Assembly (NCBI RefSeq): GCF_004010955.1
Contig: NZ_CP025227.1
Coordinates: 2,480,001-2,544,000 of the forward strand
Source of the DNA: Actinomyces wuliandei
GTDB lineage: Bacteria > Actinomycetota > Actinomycetes > Actinomycetales > Actinomycetaceae
DNA: 64,000 nt
Direction: 5' to 3'
This document shows, piece after piece, positions 16,804 to 25,283 of the stretch; position 1 is the stretch's first letter; each line of letters opens with the position of its first letter. The notes beneath the pieces are model-generated. The model was not told the origin of the DNA and did no database searches. It saw only the letters and a list, made by a program, of their open reading frames with translations. The translations under genes were made by a program, and so were the position numbers.

Positions 16804-17448
16804 TCAGCGCCAGATGCTGCGCACGGGCACCAGGCCAGCCACCGCCAGGGACTTCAGCAGGTCACCGACCACGAAGGGGACGAGCCCCATGCCCACTGTC
16901 GCGGCCCAGGAGGCTCCGGTCGCCAGCCTCAGCCACAGCAGGCCAGGGACGTAGACGACGGCGGAGGCCAGCAGCATGGTGGCTCCCAGGACGAGCACCC
17001 GCCTGGCGAGAGAGGTGGTAGAGCCTGCCGCGGTCCCGGCGGGGCGCAACCAGCCCCGCGCGCCACGTCCGGCCACGCCAGCAGCCAGCGTGTAGCCCAG
17101 GACATAGCCGAAGGACGCGGTCACGCCCGCGCTCCAGCCCGCCAGGACCGGCACGCCAGCAGCAGCCAGGACCGCCAGCAGAAGCGCAGAGGCCATCCCA
17201 CGCCGGGGGCCGAGCACGGAGCCCACGCCGAGCGCGGCAAAGGTACCCAGCGTCACCGGGACAGGGGTGAAGGGCAGGGGAAGAGCCACCTGCCCCAGGA
17301 GGGCCAGGGCAGCCGTGCCGACCAGGACAGGGGCGAGCTCGCGCACCGCAGGTCGGGCAAGGCTCGCGGCACGGCCCACGAAACGGCCAGAAGAGGTTGT
17401 TAGCGTACGGGAGGAACGGGAGACAGGGATCCTACTCTTAACTGTCAT
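16804..17448 (-). CDS. bioY: Biotin transporter BioY (ECF substrate-binding component)
   Basis: A membrane protein of 214 residues with about six helices. The blocks LLGQVALPLPFTPVPVTLGTF and SFGYVLGYTLAAGVAG match BioY hallmarks (the 'P-x-T-P-V-P-x-T' loop and the G-Y-x-x-G-Y/F-x-x-A helix), as does VPFVVGDLLKSLAVAGLVP near the C-terminus. ATG 17448 (MTVKSRIPVSRS) is preferred over an upstream in-frame start at 17520 because it gives a normal N-terminus. No BioM/BioN energising genes are next to it, so it may use a shared ECF module or work alone. It diverges from the Nudix gene across a gap of about 134 bp. Confidence 0.92.
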   Translation of the reverse strand: MTVKSRIPVSRSSRTLTTSSGRFVGRAASLARPAVRELAPVLVGTAALALLGQVALPLPFTPVPVTLGTFAALGVGSVLGPRRGMASALLLAVLAAAGVPVLAGWSAGVTASFGYVLGYTLAAGVAGRGARGWLRPAGTAAGSTTSLARRVLVLGATMLLASAVVYVPGLLWLRLATGASWAATVGMGLVPFVVGDLLKSLAVAGLVPVRSIWR

Positions 17449-17582
17449 ACCGCAACCATAAGACCTGTAGCGGCGACGGGAAAGGGGCAGAGACAGGCTC
17501 CACAACAGGCACCTCACCACTGTGGCCCTCGTACCTCGCCCCAGCTGACCAGCGCGACCGCAGCCAGCCCTAGACTGAGACC

Positions 17583-18215
17583 GTGCTCGCCCGTCCCCTG
17601 CCCGCCCTCAGCCTGGTCCCTGCCGCCTACGTGCTCCTCCTCCGGCAGGCCCCCACGGACCAGTCTGGCACGAGACAGGCAAGTGTGAAATCCCCCACAA
17701 CACCGCGACCCTCGGGGCTCCCCGGCGGTCAGGAGGCGCCAGGCTCGTCCACCCAGGTTCTCCTGCAGCTGCGGCAGCACACCGGCTACATGGACGGATA
17801 CTGGGCATGTGGTGTCGCCGGGCACGTTGAGCCCGGCGAGAGCGTGCTGGAGACTGCCGTCCGGGAGGCCCAGGAGGAGGTCGGCGTTGTCGTGGCGCAC
17901 ACGGACCTGGAGCCACTGACCACGGTGCACCGCAGCAACGACGTCGGAGGGCCAGGGCTGGAGCAGCGGGTCGACTTCTTCTTCACCCTGCGCCGGTGGG
18001 AGGGGCGGCCCCGTGTCCGCGAGCCCGCCAGGACTGCCGCCCTGGACTGGTTCGCCCTGACCTCCCTGCCCCGCGCGGTCCCTGAGCACGAGCGCCACGT
18101 CCTGCAGCTGCTGGCAGACGCCCTCGACTGCGGGAACAGGGTCCCACCGGTCACGACCTTCGGCTTTGCCGCCGGTCAGGAGATGGCCCGCTACGGTACC
18201 GCCCGGTCCCACTGA
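17583..18215 (+). CDS. Nudix hydrolase
   Basis: A 210-residue enzyme with a complete Nudix box: G-x5-E-x7-REAQEEVG, reading GHVEPGESVLETAVREAQEEVG. It is preceded by GYMDGYWACGVA. The N-terminal strand (SLVPAAYVLLLRQA) is separated from the box by a Pro/Ser-rich insert of about 35 residues (SGTRQASVKSPTTPRPSG) not typical of short Nudix enzymes. The family hydrolyses nucleoside-diphosphate-X bonds using Mg bound by the box glutamates; the substrate cannot be told. GTG 17583 is the start. Confidence 0.9.
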   Translation: MLARPLPALSLVPAAYVLLLRQAPTDQSGTRQASVKSPTTPRPSGLPGGQEAPGSSTQVLLQLRQHTGYMDGYWACGVAGHVEPGESVLETAVREAQEEVGVVVAHTDLEPLTTVHRSNDVGGPGLEQRVDFFFTLRRWEGRPRVREPARTAALDWFALTSLPRAVPEHERHVLQLLADALDCGNRVPPVTTFGFAAGQEMARYGTARSH

Positions 18216-18308
18216 ACCAGGCAGCAGGCCCAGGCGGCACCCAGCGCGGGGCAGCCTTGCCCCACCGGAGACGAGCCCGGGCGGGTCATGAGCGAGGCAG
18301 CGGGCAGG

Positions 18309-19286
18309 TCAGGAGGCCAGGAACTCCTCAATGGCAGGCAGCTCGCGCCGCGCCTGGGCCAGCCCCGCCTCAAAGGCGGTCACCACCCGGTGGTAGCGCA
18401 GGTCGCCGTTGACCACTGGCATCCTGGTGGGCCGGAACAGGTAGACCCTCCCCTCGCGCTGCATCGCCTCCAGCTGGGCGACGCTCTGGTTGTAACGCTG
18501 AGGACGTCGGCGCACCCCCTCCGCCGCCGCAGGGTAGCGGCGCAGGAGGCTGCGGTAGAGCGCGGACAGGCGCCGCTCAGGCTTGCGGTAGCCTGCCGGG
18601 CGGGTCATGACCACCAGCATCTTGTCGTAGCCGTCCGCACGGGCCGCGTCCGTGGCGAACCCTCCGGTGGGTCCCAGCGCCCCGTCCAGGTAGGGCACAC
18701 CGTCAACGTGGGTCACCGGCATGAGCACCGGCATGGACGAGGAAGCCCGAACCCGGGGCAGCAGGTGCGCCATGGTCGGCATGTCCTCCAGCCCCCAGTA
18801 GACCTCCTCACCGGTGTCGCAGCGGAAGGAGCCGATACGCACCGTGGAGGAGCTAGAGGCGAAGGTCTCCCAGTCAAAGGGCAGAGGCTCGTCAGGAGCG
18901 GAGGTGCGCTCGTAGATGTACCCGGAGTTGAAGTAGCCCTGTCCACGAGCAAAACTGCCCCAGCCCCCGGCCTGGGGCTGGGTGGTCAGCCCCACGAAGG
19001 CCTCCCGGGCACGCCAGGTGTCGCGGGAGACAAAGTTGCACGTGTGCGAGGCCCCGGCGGAGATCCCCCCGACCCAGGGGAAGGACAGGCCGGCCTCCAG
19101 CATGACCCGCACCAGTCCTGCGGTGTAGGCGCCTCTCATTCCTCCACCCTCGAAGACCAGGGCGACGTCGTCAGGTCCGTGCGTGACCGGGGCCGGGACG
19201 TGGCTGGGGCTGCTGACCGGAACCGGGCGGGCAGGGACAGGTGGCAGGGAGGGGTCGCGAGTGGGTGTCATGGTCACGGTGCTCAA
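18309..19286 (-). CDS. Patatin-like phospholipase family protein
   Basis: A 325-residue predicted lipid acyl hydrolase with a Ser-Asp dyad: oxyanion-hole motif FEGGGMRGAYTAG, nucleophile elbow GISAG, and DGALG carrying the catalytic Asp. The spacing and the downstream YDKMLVVMTRPAGYRK and LRYHRVVTAFEAGL segments match the YjjU-like bacterial branch. It has no signal peptide, so it probably acts in the cytoplasm or at the inner membrane face. It diverges from the old-yellow-enzyme gene across about 110 bp. Confidence 0.92.
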   Translation of the reverse strand: MSTVTMTPTRDPSLPPVPARPVPVSSPSHVPAPVTHGPDDVALVFEGGGMRGAYTAGLVRVMLEAGLSFPWVGGISAGASHTCNFVSRDTWRAREAFVGLTTQPQAGGWGSFARGQGYFNSGYIYERTSAPDEPLPFDWETFASSSSTVRIGSFRCDTGEEVYWGLEDMPTMAHLLPRVRASSSMPVLMPVTHVDGVPYLDGALGPTGGFATDAARADGYDKMLVVMTRPAGYRKPERRLSALYRSLLRRYPAAAEGVRRRPQRYNQSVAQLEAMQREGRVYLFRPTRMPVVNGDLRYHRVVTAFEAGLAQARRELPAIEEFLAS

Positions 19287-19397
19287 GACTATGGCTCCCT
19301 GGCGACACCCGAGGCCGACAGAGCACCCGAGGTCGTGAGAGCCTCAAAACACCACGAGGACGTTGCCACCACTGAGCCGACGTCATAGCGTGCACGT

Positions 19398-20495
19398 ATG
19401 AGAACATCACGACTCCTCAGTCCCCTGACCATGCGTGACCTCACCGCCCGGAACCGCCTGTGGCTGCCTCCGATGTGCATGTACTGCGTGCCGGGGGACG
19501 ACGGCGCCGTCACGGACTGGCACGTTGTCCACTACGCCAGCCGCGCGGTCGGCGGGTTCGGCACGCTCATTGTGGAGGCCACCGCCGTCGCCCCGGAGGG
19601 TCGCCTGTCCCCCAACGACCTGGGCCTGTGGGAGGAGAGCCAGGTCGAGGGGCACCACCGCATCGTCGAGGCCGTTCACGCAGCGGGCGCCCTGGTCGGC
19701 GTCCAGCTGGGCCACGGCGGGCGCAAGGCAGGCACTCCCCCGATGCGCCCCCGGGAAGAGGGCGCCCGCACCAGCACGATTGAGGGCTGGGACCTCCTGG
19801 CTCCCAGCGCAGTGGCCTACCCGGAGCACGCGGTACCCGCCGAGCTTGACGAGGCGGGGATCGACCGCCTGGTCGAGGCCTTTGCCGCGGCGGCCCGCCG
19901 GGCGGTGGAGGCTGGGTACGACATCGTCGAGCTGCACGGCGCCCATGGCTACCTCATCCACGAGTTCCTCTCCCCGCTGTCCAACCTCCGCACCGACTCC
20001 TACGGCGGCTCGCCCCAGGCACGGCGTCGCTTCCTGCTGCGCGTGGTCGAGGCCGTGCGCCAGGCCATCGGGGAGGAGAAGGTCTTGGACGTGCGCCTGT
20101 CTGCCACTGACTGGGCCGACGGCGGCCTGACCGCACAGGACACCGTCGAGCTCGCCTGCCAGCTGGCCCAGGCCGGAGTCGACGTCCTGCACGTGTCCAC
20201 CGGAGGCAACGTACCGGCTCAGGTCCCGGCCGGGCCTGGCTTCCAGCTGCCCTTCGCCGCCCAGGTGAGAGAGGCGGTCGCAGGAACCAGGACCCAGGTA
20301 GTGGGCGTGGGCCTCGTCGAGACAGCCACCCAGGCAGAGCAGGCCCTGGTAACCGGCCAGGCCGACGCCGTCGCCGTGGGGCGGGCCGCCCTACGGGACC
20401 CCTACCTCCCGCTGCGCTGGGCTGCCGACCTCGGGGTCAAAGGCTGGGAGGAGGCGCCCTGGCCCATCCAGTACTGGCGCGGCACCTGGCACTGA
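19398..20495 (+). CDS. NADH:flavin oxidoreductase / old yellow enzyme (YqjM-like)
   Basis: A 365-residue FMN-dependent TIM-barrel ene-reductase. Recognised are NRLWLPPMCMYCV (the YqjM-type Cys in the PMCMY motif), the QLGHGGRKAG strand, and the substrate-binding HGAHGYLIHEFLSPLSNLRTDSYGGS block, with LDVRLSATDWADGG and GQADAVAVGRAALRDPYLPL towards the phosphate-binding end. Length and order match thermophilic-like (YqjM-class) ene-reductases reducing activated C=C bonds. A strong hairpin terminator follows. Confidence 0.93.
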   Translation: MRTSRLLSPLTMRDLTARNRLWLPPMCMYCVPGDDGAVTDWHVVHYASRAVGGFGTLIVEATAVAPEGRLSPNDLGLWEESQVEGHHRIVEAVHAAGALVGVQLGHGGRKAGTPPMRPREEGARTSTIEGWDLLAPSAVAYPEHAVPAELDEAGIDRLVEAFAAAARRAVEAGYDIVELHGAHGYLIHEFLSPLSNLRTDSYGGSPQARRRFLLRVVEAVRQAIGEEKVLDVRLSATDWADGGLTAQDTVELACQLAQAGVDVLHVSTGGNVPAQVPAGPGFQLPFAAQVREAVAGTRTQVVGVGLVETATQAEQALVTGQADAVAVGRAALRDPYLPLRWAADLGVKGWEEAPWPIQYWRGTWH

Positions 20496-20862
20496 GGTAA
20501 GCCAGCTGTGCCCCCCTCCCAGGGCCTGGGGGCACAAGCAGCGCGGCCCCGGCTCCCAGGACAACTGGGAGCCGGGGCCACCTACGGTACTCGCCATTCT
20601 TTCAGCAGCAGCACGGCATTCTCAGGAAGGTCCGCAGCAAAAAGACAAGCCAGTACGGGTGAGCGACACCCTGGCCTTCGCGACGACAGCACTGGCTGCG
20701 CTCAGGCCAGGCGCCTATTGGGGACCATGCACACTGGACGACCGGGAAAGGTGCCCGCAGCGACGACCACACTGCTTCCTAGCCGCCTGCGGCAGCGCGT
20801 CGCGCACCCCGGTGGGCACCCGATTCTTCTTCCCGCGCCAGGCCCGACGAGCTACACAGCAC
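20496..20862. other. Intergenic region between convergent genes
   Basis: After two hairpins (20508-20533 with arms TGCCCCC/GGGGGCA, and the strong terminator at 20545-20579) nothing convincing is seen in the remaining about 280 bp. Open frames here are extensions of the repeat region and lack protein-like composition. Confidence 0.5.
20545..20579. terminator. Hairpin terminator between convergent genes
   Basis: Perfect 15-bp stem (arms 20545-20559 and 20565-20579, loop GACAA) located 50 bp after the old-yellow-enzyme stop. A second smaller hairpin at 20508-20533 precedes it. It probably serves both the enzyme gene and the convergent repeat-protein gene. Confidence 0.8.
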
Positions 20863-21714
20863 TCAGCACTCGCCCTCCTTGCCCTTGGCCTTCTTGGCCT
20901 CGTCCTTGTCAGAGCCCTCCCTGTCCTTGGCCTTCTTGGCCTCGTCCTTGTCGGAGCCCTCCTTGTCCTTGGCCTTCTTGGCCTCGTCCTTGTCGGAGTC
21001 CTCCTTGTCCTTGGCCTTCTTGGCCTCGTCCTTGTCAGAGTCCTCCTTGTCCTTGGCCTTCTTGGCCTCGTCCTTGTCAGAGTCCTCCTTGTCCTTGGCC
21101 TTCTTGGCCTCGTCCTTGTCGGAGTCCTCCTTGTCCTTGGCCTTCTTGGCCTCGTCCTTGTCGGAGTCCTCCTTGTCCTTGGCCTTCTTGGCCTCGTCCT
21201 TGTCAGAGTCCTCCTTGTCCTTGGCCTTCTTGGCCTCGTCCTTGTCAGAGTCCTCCTTGTCCTTGGCCTTCTTGGCCTCGTCCTTGTCAGAGTCCTCCTT
21301 GTCCTTGGCCTTCTTGGCCTCGTCCTTGTCAGAGTCCTCCTTGTCCTTGGCCTTCTTGGCCTCGTCCTTGTCAGAGTCCTCCTTGTCCTTGGCCTTCTTG
21401 GCCTCGTCCTTGTCAGAGTCCTCCTTGTCCTTGGCCTTCTTGGCCTCGTCCTTGTCAGAGTCCTCCTTGTCCTTGGCCTTCTTGGCCTCGTCCTTGTCAG
21501 AGTCCTCCTTGTCCTTGGCCTTCTTGGCCTCGTCCTTGTCAGAGTCCTCCTTGTCCACGCCCACGCTGACGCCGCCCGCGCTCAGAGCGGTCTCACCGGA
21601 CACCGTTACCGCCTCCGGCGCCGCCGACGCGGCCGACGCGGCCGACACCGCACCGGCAAGCAGCAGGGCCGCGCACAAGGCTGTTGACATCTTCCTGACA
21701 GTGCTCTGTCCCAT
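20863..21714 (-). CDS. Secreted highly charged repeat protein (16 x 14 aa)
   Basis: A 283-residue protein. ATG 21714 gives a clean Sec signal (MGQSTVRKMSTALCAALLLA ending in ASAASAA); an earlier in-frame start at 21771 would add a non-signal tail. After a short mature segment (PEAVTVSGETALSAGGVSVGVD) come sixteen tandem copies of KEDSDKDEAKKAKD (fourteen exact, then KEGS- and REGS- variants) and a C-terminal KEGEC. There is no LPXTG motif or membrane anchor, so it should be released or held by charge. Composition (Lys, Asp, Glu, Ala, Ser) predicts either a stable single alpha-helix or a disordered polyampholyte. The only Cys in the mature protein is the last residue. Function unknown. Confidence 0.8.
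   Translation of the reverse strand: MGQSTVRKMSTALCAALLLAGAVSAASAASAAPEAVTVSGETALSAGGVSVGVDKEDSDKDEAKKAKDKEDSDKDEAKKAKDKEDSDKDEAKKAKDKEDSDKDEAKKAKDKEDSDKDEAKKAKDKEDSDKDEAKKAKDKEDSDKDEAKKAKDKEDSDKDEAKKAKDKEDSDKDEAKKAKDKEDSDKDEAKKAKDKEDSDKDEAKKAKDKEDSDKDEAKKAKDKEDSDKDEAKKAKDKEDSDKDEAKKAKDKEGSDKDEAKKAKDREGSDKDEAKKAKGKEGEC
20881..21552 (-). repeat. 42-bp tandem repeat array, 16 copies
   Basis: 672 bp made of exactly sixteen 42-bp units (14 codons) inside the secreted protein gene. Units differ mainly by A/G at the third position of the Ser-Asp codons (tcagag versus tcggag) and, in the two units nearest the 3' end, by Glu-Asp to Glu-Gly. The near-identity of the units implies recent expansion or homogenisation. 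All six frames stay open across the array because the unit has no stop codon in any frame. Confidence 0.95.
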
Positions 21715-22196
21715 GATCAGTCCTCTCCGTGGCTCCCGAGCCCCTGAACCAGAGACCCGAACTCTGGCCACTGATTGTTATCAGGTTGTTAGACAAGCGT
21801 TCCACCCTTCATTGCCACGGTCAAGCGCCCAGGTTTTCTCAAGGTAGAAAATTGCGTTCCTGAAAGGTTTCAGTACCCGATGGCGGCACCCACCAAAGAC
21901 AACTTTGACCCGAGGACATTCGCAGACAGGCGCGGACCTCCGAGGCGGAAGTTGAACGGGAGCGGGGATTTTAGTAAGAGAAAACAAAGAAGTATCTGGG
22001 CGCCATTCCTTGCCGCTCACCTCAAGTGACCTGAAACAATACTGGAAAGGGTCGTCGCCCAGCGACTCCTCCCCGTGCACCCTCGTGCCCCGGCAGAAGA
22101 GCACCCGACTACCGCACGCGAGCGCACCCACCACGACGGCCGATGACGAGGATCCCGCAGCCGAGGTCACCACAGCGGTCAACCAGCCTGCTTGCC
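21715..22196. other. Intergenic region, no gene seen
   Basis: These 482 bp are upstream of the repeat-protein gene and downstream of ychJ. The part at 21775-22030 is less GC-rich than its surroundings and probably holds the repeat protein's promoter, but no convincing -35/-10 pair could be fixed. The small open frames present lack protein-like composition. Confidence 0.5.
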
Positions 22197-22766
22197 CTAC
22201 CGGACCTCACCGTCGTAGTAGACCCACCGGCTGCCACGACGCACGAGTCGGGAGCGCTCCCGCAGTGTGTCAGCCACGACGCCCCCGTGCCCATCACCAG
22301 TGCGGTAGCAGGCGGCAAGCTCGACGACCCCCGTGTCATCCCCCGGACCGCCACCCACCACCTCGCCGACAGTCAGACTGGTCCACTGGGTACCAGGATG
22401 GCAGTAAGGCCCCTCCGGGCGGGTGCGCGGGTGCCAGGTACGAAACAAGTGGTCCTCGTCGCCGACGACGAAGGCCGTGAACCGCGAGCGCACCAGGGCC
22501 TCAGCCGTTGCCGCCACGCCGCCGTCGAGAACCGGCTCACAGCAGGAGCCGTAGGCAAGGCCCGAGCCACAGGGGCAGTCCGCAGAGCTGCGTACCCCCG
22601 CCGAGCGCACCGCAGACGGCACGGCAGCTGCCGACGCCGAGGGCAGGACCACAGCGCCCGACACCGCCCCGCTCGGGAGCTCCGTGTCGAGTACGGGACC
22701 AGTGTCGTGATGTCCACCACGCGGGTCGTCCGGTCGCCCCCGAGAACCTCTACCCCGCCTCACCAC
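22197..22766 (-). CDS. YchJ family protein with SEC-C metal-binding motif
   Basis: A 189-residue protein. It contains DCPCGSGLAYGSCCEP, a SEC-C motif (CxCGSGxxYxxCC) that binds zinc, directly followed by the YchJ middle domain AEALVRSRFTAFVVGDEDHLFRTWHPRTRP and a C-terminal strand RLVRRGSRWVYYDGEV. The N-terminal about 60 residues before the motif are Ser/Ala/Val-rich and unlike the short N-terminus of typical YchJ proteins; a later start is possible. It begins 2 bp after the M18 aminopeptidase stop, so the two form an operon. The YchJ family has no established function. Confidence 0.88.
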   Translation of the reverse strand: MVRRGRGSRGRPDDPRGGHHDTGPVLDTELPSGAVSGAVVLPSASAAAVPSAVRSAGVRSSADCPCGSGLAYGSCCEPVLDGGVAATAEALVRSRFTAFVVGDEDHLFRTWHPRTRPEGPYCHPGTQWTSLTVGEVVGGGPGDDTGVVELAACYRTGDGHGGVVADTLRERSRLVRRGSRWVYYDGEVR

Positions 22767-22768
22767 GG

Positions 22769-24184
22769 TCAGGCCCCCTGCCAGTAGGAGTACAGGGCGC
22801 GCGCCAGCCAGGGACCGTCCTTGACTCCACCCATCTCCCGGGCCGAGTGCATGCTCAGCAACGGCACGCCGACATCAACCGTGAGCAGGCCCAGCCGGGT
22901 CGCGGTGAGTGGACCAATCGTCGAGCCGCAGGGCACCGCGTTGTGGGACACGAAGACCTGGTGAGGCACGTCGGCAGCCGCACAGGCGCGCTCCCACAGG
23001 GCCGACCCCTGGGCGCCGGTGGCGTAGCGCTGCTGGGCGTTGATCTTCAGCAAGGGGCCGCTGTTGACCAGCGGCTGGAGCACCGGGTCGTGCAGCTCGG
23101 CACGAGCGGGGTGGACTGCGTGCCCGGCATCGGCACTGACGCAGCTGGACCGGGCCACGAGGGCGTGGAAGGCGTCGCCCTCAGCCCCCATGACCCTGCC
23201 CAGACGTTCCAGCAACGTCGCCAGGAGAGGACCGTCGGCCCCGGAGGCGGTGGCGGAGCCGACCTCCTCGTGGTCGAAGGCCACGAGGACCACCGGTCCG
23301 GCAGGCTCGGTGCCCGACTCGGCCAGGGCCTCCAGGGCCACCAGCCCCGCGTGGACGCTGGAGAGGTTGTCCAGGCGGGAGGAGGCGAGAAACTCTCCCT
23401 CACGGCCAAAACGCTGCGGAGGCTGCACGGGGAAGGTCAGGATGTCGTGCCCGGCCAGCTGCGAGCGGTCCAGGCCAGCCAGCTCGCACAGGTACTCCTC
23501 GACGGCGTCGCGACCGTCCCCGCCATCGGGACCGGACAGCGCCCACAGGGGCAGGAGGTGGGTCTGGCGCTCCAGGCGGAGAGCCTCGTTGACGCTGCGG
23601 TCCAGGTGGGGGGCCACGTGGGCGATCCGGGCGACAGGCCCGGTGCGTACCAGGTGGCTGGTACCGTCACGGGTCGTCAGGCGCCCGGCCAGCCCCAGCT
23701 CACGGTCCAGCAGTGATGGCAGGAGCGGGCCACCGTAGACCTCGACGTTGATGAGCTGCCAGCCGTGACGGGCCACGGCTGCAGACGGCTTGAGCCTCAG
23801 GGCCGGGGAGTCCGTGTGGGCGCCGACGACGCGGAAGCCCTCCCGCAGCCCGCTCCTGGCCCTGCCGGTGTCGCTGGGCAGGATCCAGGCAGCCACCGCT
23901 CCGTCACGCACCACGTAGCCGTGCCGGGGCAGGTCCTCCTGCCAGGGACGGGCCTCCTCCACGTGGTGGAACCCGTGCGTGGCCAGCCGACGGGCGACCT
24001 CGGCCGCAGCGTGGTAGGAGGTAGGTGAGGCCAGGACAAAATCAACCAAGGAGGCCGTGTAGGCCTCGTCAGCACGAAGGGTCTCCTGCGCCCACAGAGG
24101 TGGCGGTGCAGGCTGCGAAGGCTGTAAAGGCTGTAAAGACGGTGAGGATGGCGAGGAAGAGGGCGCGGCGTCGGGACTGGTCAT
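22769..24184 (-). CDS. apeB: M18 family aminopeptidase
   Basis: A 471-residue cytoplasmic zinc aminopeptidase. Metal-binding and catalytic blocks are VVGAHTDSPALRLKP (His and Asp), SRLDNLSSVHAGL (bridging Asp), VAFDHEEVGS (Glu pair), SADAGHAVHP and VPLLSMHSAREMGG (last His). Also typical is VSHNAVPCGSTIGPLTA. Family members release N-terminal acidic or neutral residues from peptides. The first about 35 residues are Ser/Pro-rich and may be disordered or mis-started. ychJ follows after 2 bp. Confidence 0.95.
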   Translation of the reverse strand: MTSPDAAPSSSPSSPSLQPLQPSQPAPPPLWAQETLRADEAYTASLVDFVLASPTSYHAAAEVARRLATHGFHHVEEARPWQEDLPRHGYVVRDGAVAAWILPSDTGRARSGLREGFRVVGAHTDSPALRLKPSAAVARHGWQLINVEVYGGPLLPSLLDRELGLAGRLTTRDGTSHLVRTGPVARIAHVAPHLDRSVNEALRLERQTHLLPLWALSGPDGGDGRDAVEEYLCELAGLDRSQLAGHDILTFPVQPPQRFGREGEFLASSRLDNLSSVHAGLVALEALAESGTEPAGPVVLVAFDHEEVGSATASGADGPLLATLLERLGRVMGAEGDAFHALVARSSCVSADAGHAVHPARAELHDPVLQPLVNSGPLLKINAQQRYATGAQGSALWERACAAADVPHQVFVSHNAVPCGSTIGPLTATRLGLLTVDVGVPLLSMHSAREMGGVKDGPWLARALYSYWQGA

Positions 24185-24269
24185 GGTGACCAGTCTGGCA
24201 CCACAGGCGTCAGCAGCCTGCCTCCTGCGCAGGTCCAGACCGGTCTAGAGAGTGGTAGAGATAGAGGCC

Positions 24270-24965
24270 ATGAGCACTCTCCCACCCCGCCCGTCACCGC
24301 CCTCCTCCACCAACCTGCCGGCATGTCCTCCTTCTGACCTGCCCCGGGTCCCTGCGGCTGCGACCACCAGCGTGCGCACCGTCATGCTTGACGCCGACGG
24401 CGTCCTACAACTGATTGGCACCCCGTGGAAACAGGCGCTGCGCGACGCCGGCGGCGCGGAGTTCGCCCACGCGCTGCTGGCTGAGGAGTGGGACGCGCTG
24501 TGCGGCAGGGAGAGCCTCACCACGCTCCTGGAACGCCTGGTCGCACGGCTGCGCCTGGCAGCCACCGTTGAGAGCCTTCTGGCGCTGTGGTACCAGGCCG
24601 TACCCGACCCGGGCGCCTGGCAGCTGGTGGCCGAGCTGCGCGGCGCAGGCTACACCACTGTCCTGGCCACGAACCAGCAGCACGAGCGTCGGCAGTGGAT
24701 GCGCGAGACCCTGGGCTACCGGGGGCGAGTGGATATTGAGGGCTACTCCTGCACTCTGGGGGTAGCCAAGCCGCGGCCCGAGTACTTCACCCGGCTCCTG
24801 GAGGAGTCGGGCAGCGAGCCGGGACAGGCTCTGTTTGTGGACGACAACGCGGACAACGTCGCCACCGCCCGGGCACTGGGAATCCATACCGTCCACCATC
24901 GCGCCGACTCTGGCGGTCAGGTGCTGCGCCAGGAGGTGGTCGCCGCCCTGACCAGCGGCTCCTGA
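24270..24965 (+). CDS. HAD-superfamily hydrolase
   Basis: A haloacid-dehalogenase-like phosphatase of 231 residues. Motif I is VMLDADGVL (nucleophile Asp), motif II VLATNQQ, motif III the Lys in GVAKPRPEYF, and motif IV LFVDDNADNV. The cap between motifs I and II is helical, as in subfamily IA. ATG 24270 (MSTLPPRPSPPS) is preferred to the upstream GTG 24252. Substrate unknown. Confidence 0.9.
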   Translation: MSTLPPRPSPPSSTNLPACPPSDLPRVPAAATTSVRTVMLDADGVLQLIGTPWKQALRDAGGAEFAHALLAEEWDALCGRESLTTLLERLVARLRLAATVESLLALWYQAVPDPGAWQLVAELRGAGYTTVLATNQQHERRQWMRETLGYRGRVDIEGYSCTLGVAKPRPEYFTRLLEESGSEPGQALFVDDNADNVATARALGIHTVHHRADSGGQVLRQEVVAALTSGS

Positions 24966-25283
24966 CACTGGCGGCCACTGACGGCACAGCGACTGGTACG
25001 GGCTGCTGCATGATGCGGCATGCGGTGCTGACGGCCTGGCACCCTGCGACGACACGCTCAGACCCGCCCACACTACTGCCTCACGCGTCTCCTCCCTGAG
25101 GCCTGCTGCTCCTTAGTGCCTCCTCCCGAGGAAGGAGACACAAGCGGTATCTTTCTCCTCCTTCAGGGGCTTGTCAGCCGCCTCAGCACTGACAAGACTG
25201 CCTCCTAGGTCCTCCGGGCAGGGAGGCCTGAGGCGGTCCGGTCAGGCCTGGAGCGGACCGGTACGGGAGCAGGAAGGACAACC
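24966..25283. other. Intergenic region upstream of the GtrA gene
   Basis: No gene is seen in these 318 bp. A 7-bp inverted repeat CGGTCCG ... CGGACCG (25234-25240 and 25254-25260) lies just before the GtrA start and could be an operator or a leader hairpin. Confidence 0.4.

Noticed and set aside
20881..21552. CRISPR array
   Set aside because: The 42-bp units are contiguous with no spacers and encode a protein; they are coding tandem repeats. The same holds for the 21-bp repeats at 41381-41485.
20508..21847. Long open frames on the + strand through the 42-bp repeats (300-350 residues of Leu/Ser/Pro-rich repeats)
   Set aside because: The repeat unit has no stop in any frame, so all six frames are open. 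Only the minus-strand frame has a signal peptide, a sensible start and a natural composition.
21781..22182. 133-residue open frame between ychJ and the repeat-protein gene
   Set aside because: No family resemblance, no ribosome binding site and composition unlike neighbouring proteins.
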